Below are positions 5,096 to 9,137 of a stretch of DNA of 9,137 bases, one piece after another. Each line of letters starts with the position of its first letter. The stretch's first letter is position 1. The notes under the pieces were generated by a model, which was not told the DNA's origin, did not search any database, and saw nothing but the letters and a program-made list of their open reading frames with translations. Position numbers and translations under genes: made by a program. This stretch comes from an uncultured Bacilli bacterium (GTDB taxonomy: Bacteria; Bacillota_I; Bacilli_A; RF39; UBA660): NCBI GenBank assembly GCA_910586635.1, contig CAJUJA010000050.1, positions 1 to 9,137 of the forward strand. Direction: 5' to 3'.

Positions 5096-7156
5096 CTATG
5101 GATTCAGAGTAAAATATGCGTCAGTTGACTTTTTTGTAATTCTCATAGTTACTAAACTGGCAAAGCTATTGCTAGTATCAGGACGTGACGAATTTGGTGA
5201 AACTACAGTAATTGACATTTTAGGATCATTACTTGGTGCATACCCTACAAAGGTAGAAGTAATAGTTTCTTTATCGATTACCCCATCATTATCTGTATCA
5301 ATAAAACTTTGCGAAGTTCCAGTTTTTCCACTTGGACTATATTTATAATCCATATAACCTCTACCATATCCTGATGGTGAATTTATAACAGCATGAAAGC
5401 CTTCATGAACACGATTCATATATTCTTCTTTTGTATCTATTTTATTTAGAATCTTTACTTTATTTTCATAAATTGTTTTTCCTAATGTTTCATCATCGGT
5501 AGCTTCATGTACTTCTTTTAATAGATGTGGCTTTATACGACTTCCTTTGTTAGCAATGGTGTTAATATACTGAGACAATTGAACAGTCGTATAGGTTTCA
5601 TATTGTCCAATTACAAAATCTAATAAATTTCCTGCCTGAGTATCCTTTTTTGCACCATATCCTAAACTTTCTACAGGCAAATCAATTTCCGTTTTTACTC
5701 CTAATCCAAAGGAATGATACATCTTTCTGTACGTATCAAATGCTGCTTGATTTAAGGGAAGGGTCATTCCTCTACTATATTGATATCCTGCTACCTTAAT
5801 CGCTGTTTTCCATTGATATACATTACTAGACATCGCTAAGGCTGTAATATCATTAATTCTACCTAATGTATGATAAGAACATTTTTCGTTTGTTCCTCTT
5901 ACTTTAATACATTCATCTACCATATAATCTCCAATTTTTAAGGCTCCACTATTATACCCCACTAAGATAGAGGCTCCTTTTACTACTGATCCAGGGGTTA
6001 CTGGAGATGTTAAAATACTACTTGTATGATCTACTACTTTCCCATCTACAATTTGCTTCGATGCCATAGCAAGAACTTCCCCTGTTTTGGGATCTTGAAT
6101 GACTACAGAGGAATGATCATAAAATTGAGTGTTCGCCTCACTCTTAGTTTTTATAACCTCCTCAGTTAAAATATCCTCTATTTGTTTTTGAAGATTAATG
6201 TCAATGGATAGAACAATATCATTTCCTCTTTTCCCCTCTTCTATTAGTTTTAATTCATGACTATTTACAACTTGATAAACTTCCTTTTTTCCTCGTAAAT
6301 ACTTTTCATATTGTTTTTCTAAATAACTAATTCCTACTCGATCATTTAGAGAATACCCTTTACTTAAATAATATTGTTTTTCCTCTTTAGGAATCCCTGT
6401 AGAAGAGGAAGATACCTTTCCAAGAATTGCTTTAAAAGTATCTCCATATGGATAAACCCTTTCCCAATCTAGTCTAGTATTAAAACCACCTAACTCTTTA
6501 TTATTCTCTGAGATATAGGCATACTCTTCATCTGTAACATTATCAGTGCGGATTGTCTTTTCATCATAAGCATACCCCTTGTTCATTAAATAGTATAAAT
6601 AAGCGGCTCTGTTATCCTCCTCACTCATACTATTTAATTCCTCATCTGTAATCCTTTTTATTTTCATCTCTTTAATATCGTTACTTGTTAACTTTCTTTG
6701 GTCTAATTTTTCCCATTCTTTTTTAGTAATTTTTTTTGAAGCAATTTTAGGATGAACTTCTATATAAAATTCTCTTTTATTTCTATCTTCTAGTTTACTA
6801 ATATCTAAGTTTAAATGCGGACTTACTTGATATGCTAGTTTGATTTCATCCTTTGTAGAAAGAGACTTATCCTTTTGATAATAAATTGTTTTTACAGCTA
6901 TATTATCTACTAGTATATTATAATTTCTATCATAAATTCGCCCGCGAGGAGCTGAAGGTCCTTCTACCGTATCATACGATAATTCCTCCAACTGTTTTTT
7001 ATATTTCGTATGATCCAAAATCATAACTTGATAAAATTTTATAAATACAACACAAAAAAGTAAGATAATCGCTCCTATTATAATCCATAATCTTCTTTTT
7101 TCAATTTCTTCTAATCGGGGACTTCTTTTTTTATTCAGTACTTTTTTCTTCTTCAT
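5096..7156 (-). CDS. Class B penicillin-binding protein (peptidoglycan transpeptidase, PbpA/PbpH-like)
   Basis: A 686-residue bitopic membrane enzyme that cross-links peptidoglycan outside the cell. A Lys/Arg-rich cytoplasmic tail leads to a membrane segment at about 23-42. The PBP dimerisation domain begins with APRGRIYDRN (69-78) and carries the segment NDRVGISYLEKQYE (271-284), typical of the elongation-type PBP2 group in Bacilli. The transpeptidase domain has all three motifs: SVVK with nucleophile S390 and K393, SSN at 443-445, and KTG at 611-613. Just after KTG is FIDTDNDGVIDKE (618-630), an Asp-rich loop resembling a calcium-binding DxDxDG turn. C416 and C426 could form a disulfide. 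AGAAGGA lies five bases before the ATG. Rod-type elongation is the likelier role over division or sporulation (no PASTA domains), but subgroup assignment by eye is uncertain. Confidence 0.93.
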   Translation of the reverse strand: MKKKKVLNKKRSPRLEEIEKRRLWIIIGAIILLFCVVFIKFYQVMILDHTKYKKQLEELSYDTVEGPSAPRGRIYDRNYNILVDNIAVKTIYYQKDKSLSTKDEIKLAYQVSPHLNLDISKLEDRNKREFYIEVHPKIASKKITKKEWEKLDQRKLTSNDIKEMKIKRITDEELNSMSEEDNRAAYLYYLMNKGYAYDEKTIRTDNVTDEEYAYISENNKELGGFNTRLDWERVYPYGDTFKAILGKVSSSSTGIPKEEKQYYLSKGYSLNDRVGISYLEKQYEKYLRGKKEVYQVVNSHELKLIEEGKRGNDIVLSIDINLQKQIEDILTEEVIKTKSEANTQFYDHSSVVIQDPKTGEVLAMASKQIVDGKVVDHTSSILTSPVTPGSVVKGASILVGYNSGALKIGDYMVDECIKVRGTNEKCSYHTLGRINDITALAMSSNVYQWKTAIKVAGYQYSRGMTLPLNQAAFDTYRKMYHSFGLGVKTEIDLPVESLGYGAKKDTQAGNLLDFVIGQYETYTTVQLSQYINTIANKGSRIKPHLLKEVHEATDDETLGKTIYENKVKILNKIDTKEEYMNRVHEGFHAVINSPSGYGRGYMDYKYSPSGKTGTSQSFIDTDNDGVIDKETITSTFVGYAPSNDPKMSITVVSPNSSRPDTSNSFASLVTMRITKKSTDAYFTLNP

Positions 7157-7180
7157 GTAAATCCTTCTTTCTATTACTAG

Positions 7181-7209
7181 TTTATCACATAATCTAAAAG
7201 TTATTTCAT
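7181..7209. promoter_or_regulatory. Divergent promoter region between the PBP and DUF2624 genes (weak)
   Basis: Only 65 bases separate the two divergent genes. On the plus strand CATAAT (7188-7193) is five of six to a -10. On the minus strand TGT-GATAAA (7181-7186) is an extended -10-like site with ATGAAA 17 bases upstream. The two would overlap and compete. No clear -35 is visible on the plus strand. Confidence 0.3.
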
Positions 7210-7221
7210 ATATTTTATTAG

Positions 7222-7488
7222 GTGATTCATATTTATAAGAATTTAATTAGTAATTATATAAATCATAATTTAACAGTTGATGATATTTTAACATATGCAG
7301 CAAAAAATCAAATACTACTTTCTAAATCAGATTCTATTATAATATATAATTTCATAAAAAGGAATTATAAAGCTATATTAAACGGGGACGAGACTTCCTT
7401 TCAACAATTAAAGGAAAGTATTCCTACTTATTTATATCAAAAAATTATGAGTTTATATAAAGAGTATAAAAGCAAGTTTTTTATCTAA
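7222..7488 (+). CDS. Small DUF2624/YqfT-like protein of unknown function
   Basis: The only plus-strand gene: 88 residues, mostly helical, Lys-rich and cytoplasmic, with no membrane segment or cysteines. The opening (IYKNLISNYIN, then LTVDDILTYAAKNQ) and the end (YLYQKIMSLYKEYKSKF) resemble B. subtilis YqfT (DUF2624), which lies beside nfo (yqfS) there as this gene does here. The start is a GTG at 7222, immediately after an in-frame TAG, so nothing longer is possible. It lacks a good ribosome site; AGGTGA overlaps the start itself and would better suit an ATT at 7231. The function of the family is unknown. The 3' end overlaps that of nfo by four bases. The adjacency to nfo is the main support; the family call is by eye. 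Confidence 0.6.
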   Translation: MIHIYKNLISNYINHNLTVDDILTYAAKNQILLSKSDSIIIYNFIKRNYKAILNGDETSFQQLKESIPTYLYQKIMSLYKEYKSKFFI

Positions 7489-7500
7489 CCTGCTTTTTCT
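7468..7500. terminator. Bidirectional terminator shared by the DUF2624 and nfo genes
   Basis: AAAAGCA (7468-7474) and TGCTTTT (7491-7497) form a seven-pair stem, with the two overlapping stop codons (CTAA, 7485-7488) in the 16-base loop. T-rich sequence follows on both strands, so it can end transcription from either side. Confidence 0.6.
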
Positions 7501-8366
7501 ATTTCCTCTTTCATATTTGGATTAAATTGTTTTTCCTTTATCATTTTAATTTCCTCTTTATATGGTGCTTTTTTTCCTATATAAGGAGTCTCTAAAATTT
7601 TAGGAATCTTTTTTAATTTTTTATGATAAATAATTTTAATTAATGAATCAAATCCAATCGTACCAAACCCAATATTTTCATGCCTATCTTTATGAGAGGT
7701 TCTTTCATTTTTACTATCATTAATATGAATACATTTTAAATAATTGATACCTACTACTTCATCAAAATAAGTTAGAAGTTGATCAAAATCTTCCACATGA
7801 TATCCAGCATCATTTAAATGACAAGTATCCATACATACTCCAATTTTTTCTTTACTTTTTACTCCTGTAATAATCTTCTTTATTTCTTTAAAATTAGAAC
7901 CAATTTCACTTCCCTTTCCAGCCATAGTTTCTAATAGGATGGTAACACTAGAATCTTCTAAAATATTATTTAAGGCTTCTACAATATTTTTAATTCCTAA
8001 CTCTACCCCTAGACCTACATGGCTTCCTGGATGAAGTACTAAATATTTCATTCCTAATTCTTCACAACGCTTTACTTCTTCTTTTAAAAAACGAATAGAA
8101 AATTGATATTTGTCTTGGTCTTTGTTGTTAGCAAGATTCACAATATAAGGAGCATGAACAATTATTTTCGTAGTATCTATATTGAGATTCTCCATCTTTT
8201 CAAATGCCCTTTTTGTAATTTCATTGTCAATATTACTTCTCATTGTATTTTGGGGAGCCCCTGTATAAAACATAAAGGTAGTAGCCCCATAACTCAAAGC
8301 TTCTTCTAAACTACCTAGTAGCTGAGTATCCTTTTTAAATCCTACATGACTTCCAATTAATAGCAT
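7485..8366 (-). CDS. nfo: Endonuclease IV (AP endonuclease), base-excision repair
   Basis: Cuts DNA 5' to abasic sites in base-excision repair, using three zinc ions in a TIM barrel. The protein is 293 residues, close to the family norm of about 280-300. All nine metal ligands align with E. coli Nfo: H71 (VHAPY), H112 (HPGSH), E146 (LLETMAGKG), D180 and H183 (CMDTCH), H214 (CIHIND), D227 and H229 (HKDRHENIG), and E259 (ILETPY). The N-terminus (LLIGSHVGF) is canonical. GGAGG lies seven bases before the ATG at 8366. The hairpin terminator of the upstream pilin-like gene sits just before this ribosome site, so nfo relies on read-through or on a promoter I cannot make out. It converges on the DUF2624 gene. 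Confidence 0.97.
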   Translation of the reverse strand: MLLIGSHVGFKKDTQLLGSLEEALSYGATTFMFYTGAPQNTMRSNIDNEITKRAFEKMENLNIDTTKIIVHAPYIVNLANNKDQDKYQFSIRFLKEEVKRCEELGMKYLVLHPGSHVGLGVELGIKNIVEALNNILEDSSVTILLETMAGKGSEIGSNFKEIKKIITGVKSKEKIGVCMDTCHLNDAGYHVEDFDQLLTYFDEVVGINYLKCIHINDSKNERTSHKDRHENIGFGTIGFDSLIKIIYHKKLKKIPKILETPYIGKKAPYKEEIKMIKEKQFNPNMKEEIEKAG

Positions 8367-8380
8367 CTTCTTACCTCCAA

Positions 8381-8410
8381 AAAATAAAACTTAGATTCCC
8401 TAAGTCTTAT
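8381..8410 (-). terminator. Intrinsic terminator of the pilin-like gene
   Basis: On the minus strand ATAAGACTTAG and CTAAGTTTTAT (8384-8410) form an 11-position stem with one G-T wobble around a GGAAT loop, followed by a T-run. It begins about 16 bases after the pilin-like stop and ends at the nfo ribosome site. Confidence 0.75.
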
Positions 8411-8426
8411 TATATCATATTTATCA

Positions 8427-8951
8427 TTATTTTCCCTTATCAGTATCAGTAGGTTTTTCCTCTGCACAATACCTTCCATGAGTTGTGGTAGCAGGAGTTC
8501 CTTTTTTGAAAATAGCAGCTCTAGTTAACTCTGTTTCGTTAGTTATGACTTTTGTCCCATTTCTCTGTTGATCAGTGATAAATATAGAATACTTATATTT
8601 CTCTCTCGCAGACGGTTTTTCTACCTTAATAAAACTGTTGGTTAAGTCTATTAGTTTACTATATGGAGATTTTTCTCCACCTTGCTCTAGGTAGATTGCT
8701 TTTAATGGAATATAAATAGGAGCTCCTCCATCCTCTGGTAGGGTACATGTTTCAAACTCATCGTTTAGAAGCATATATCTAGCTGAGTTAATATAGGCCT
8801 TAGCTGTATCAGCGTAAGTATCCTTTTTTGAATTTTCAATATATTTTGTTACCTGTGGAACCGCAATAATCATTAAAATTCCTAATATTACAATAACTGC
8901 TAATAGCTCAATTAAAGTAAAGCCATCTTTTTCTTCTATTTTTTTTATCAT
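8427..8951 (-). CDS. Type IV pilin-like protein (class III prepilin signal)
   Basis: A 174-residue secreted or pilus-forming protein. A short basic leader ends at G10, and prepilin peptidase would cut before F11: KDG|FTLIELLAVIVILGIL, with the conserved Glu at mature position 5 (E15) and a hydrophobic helix at about 11-31 used for both membrane insertion and pilus assembly. The globular part (about 50-174) has two cysteines, C69 and C162, likely a disulfide, and ends in a Lys/Asp-rich tail. It resembles the ComGC/pseudopilin class in fold, but no assembly ATPase or prepilin peptidase is in the window, so pilus, pseudopilus or competence use is open. The ATG at 8951 has GGGGTG eight bases upstream. 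Two -10-like elements lie upstream, one belonging to the G10-containing promoter. Confidence 0.88.
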   Translation of the reverse strand: MIKKIEEKDGFTLIELLAVIVILGILMIIAVPQVTKYIENSKKDTYADTAKAYINSARYMLLNDEFETCTLPEDGGAPIYIPLKAIYLEQGGEKSPYSKLIDLTNSFIKVEKPSAREKYKYSIFITDQQRNGTKVITNETELTRAAIFKKGTPATTTHGRYCAEEKPTDTDKGK

Positions 8952-8987
8952 ATGATATTCACCCCATATTTTACATTCTAACTACTC

Positions 8988-8993
8988 ATTATA
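8988..8993 (-). promoter_or_regulatory. Proximal -10 element of the pilin-like gene
   Basis: A perfect TATAAT on the minus strand, about 37 bases before the ATG. The best -35 (TTGCAC) is 20 bases away, too far for a strong promoter. It may give basal transcription independent of the distal promoter. Confidence 0.35.
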
Positions 8994-9102
8994 TTAGCAT
9001 ATTTTTTTAATTAGTGCAATATCCCTTTTCAATAATGTGCTGATTTTTCTTATAACTATTTGTTTATTAATAGGTAATCTTATTTATTTACTCTATGTTT
9101 AC

Positions 9103-9133
9103 AGTATACCCCCCCCCCAGAGCAATTTGTCAA
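9103..9133 (-). promoter_or_regulatory. Candidate phase-variable promoter: TTGACA - 19-base spacer with G10 - TATACT
   Basis: On the minus strand a perfect -35 TTGACA (9128-9133) and a five-of-six -10 TATACT (9103-9108) are separated by 19 bases, ten of which are one run of G (9109-9118). The best spacer is 17, so eight G would give a strong promoter and ten a weak one. It reads towards the pilin-like gene with a leader of about 145 bases, in which I see no other gene or clear structure. Confidence 0.65.
9109..9118 (-). repeat. G10 homopolymer tract (C10 on plus)
   Basis: Ten identical G/C bases in sequence that is otherwise strongly AT-rich. It lies exactly between a -35 and a -10. Tracts of this length slip readily during replication; the copy number could also have been misread near this contig end. 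Confidence 0.9.
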
Positions 9134-9137
9134 CAAA

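Noticed and set aside
1005..8951. Mycoplasma-type genetic code (UGA = Trp), suggested by AT richness and no TGA stops
   Set aside because: Trp codons checked in the PBP and TasA-like genes are TGG, and all genes are full length under the standard code; the lack of TGA stops in about nine genes can be chance or AT bias.
9109..9118. G10 as a two-colour Illumina dark-cycle artefact
   Set aside because: Such artefacts run to the read end, whereas here normal sequence with a consensus -35 follows on the far side. Exact length is still uncertain.
9122..9137. Invertible promoter: TTTGT-TG-ACAAA palindrome around the -35
   Set aside because: An invertible segment needs a second inverted copy and a recombinase; I see no partner copy in the window, which ends here.
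1..9137. tRNA, rRNA, CRISPR, transposase or prophage features
   Set aside because: Nothing with the expected structure, repeats or protein motifs was seen on either strand.

Overview
The window reads as an AT-rich piece of a Firmicutes/Bacilli genome, probably metagenome-derived. Gene content points that way: Bacillus-type EF-P, Cys-type L33, a PbpA/PbpH-type class B PBP, an Nfo/YqfT pair and a Gram-positive pilin-like protein. All checked Trp codons are TGG, and every complete gene stops with TAA or TAG, so the Mycoplasma UGA=Trp code does not apply. I lean towards a wall-bearing, low-GC gut lineage (RF39- or Erysipelotrichia-like), but that is an impression. Bases 1-23 are Illumina TruSeq adapter, so the left edge is an artificial contig end that truncates a gene.

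Layout. Everything is on the minus strand except one small gene, so I describe it in transcription order from the right. At the right edge is a promoter (TTGACA / TATACT) whose spacer contains ten consecutive G. It reads into a type IV pilin-like gene (8427-8951), which is followed by a hairpin terminator. Next is nfo, endonuclease IV (7485-8366), convergent with a small DUF2624/YqfT-like gene (7222-7488) through a shared terminator. Then come a class B penicillin-binding protein (5096-7156) and a TasA-like exported cell-surface protein (3749-5026). After a strong promoter come rpmG (3492-3656), a possible 53-residue ORF with an ATT start (3331-3492) and efp (2761-3318). A single-gene unit for a membrane-anchored protein of unknown function follows (1896-2597). 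Last is a two-gene operon of an SDR reductase (1005-1745) and a truncated YnbB-family PLP enzyme (24-1005).

How the genes fit together. The left third looks like an elongation factor P locus. EF-P keeps Lys32, the residue modified with 5-aminopentanol in Bacillus subtilis. Nearby are an SDR of the kind that includes the 5-aminopentanone reductase YmfI, and a YnbB-family protein; both YmfI and YnbB are needed for that modification in B. subtilis. In B. subtilis these genes are scattered; here they lie within about 3.3 kb. The right two thirds concern the cell envelope and surface (pilin-like protein, TasA-like protein, PBP) plus DNA repair.

Two simple-sequence repeats sit in likely promoters of surface-protein genes: G10 before the pilin-like gene and (ATT)6 before the membrane-anchored protein. 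Such tracts are a known basis for phase variation, and the G10 case is the most striking regulatory signal here.
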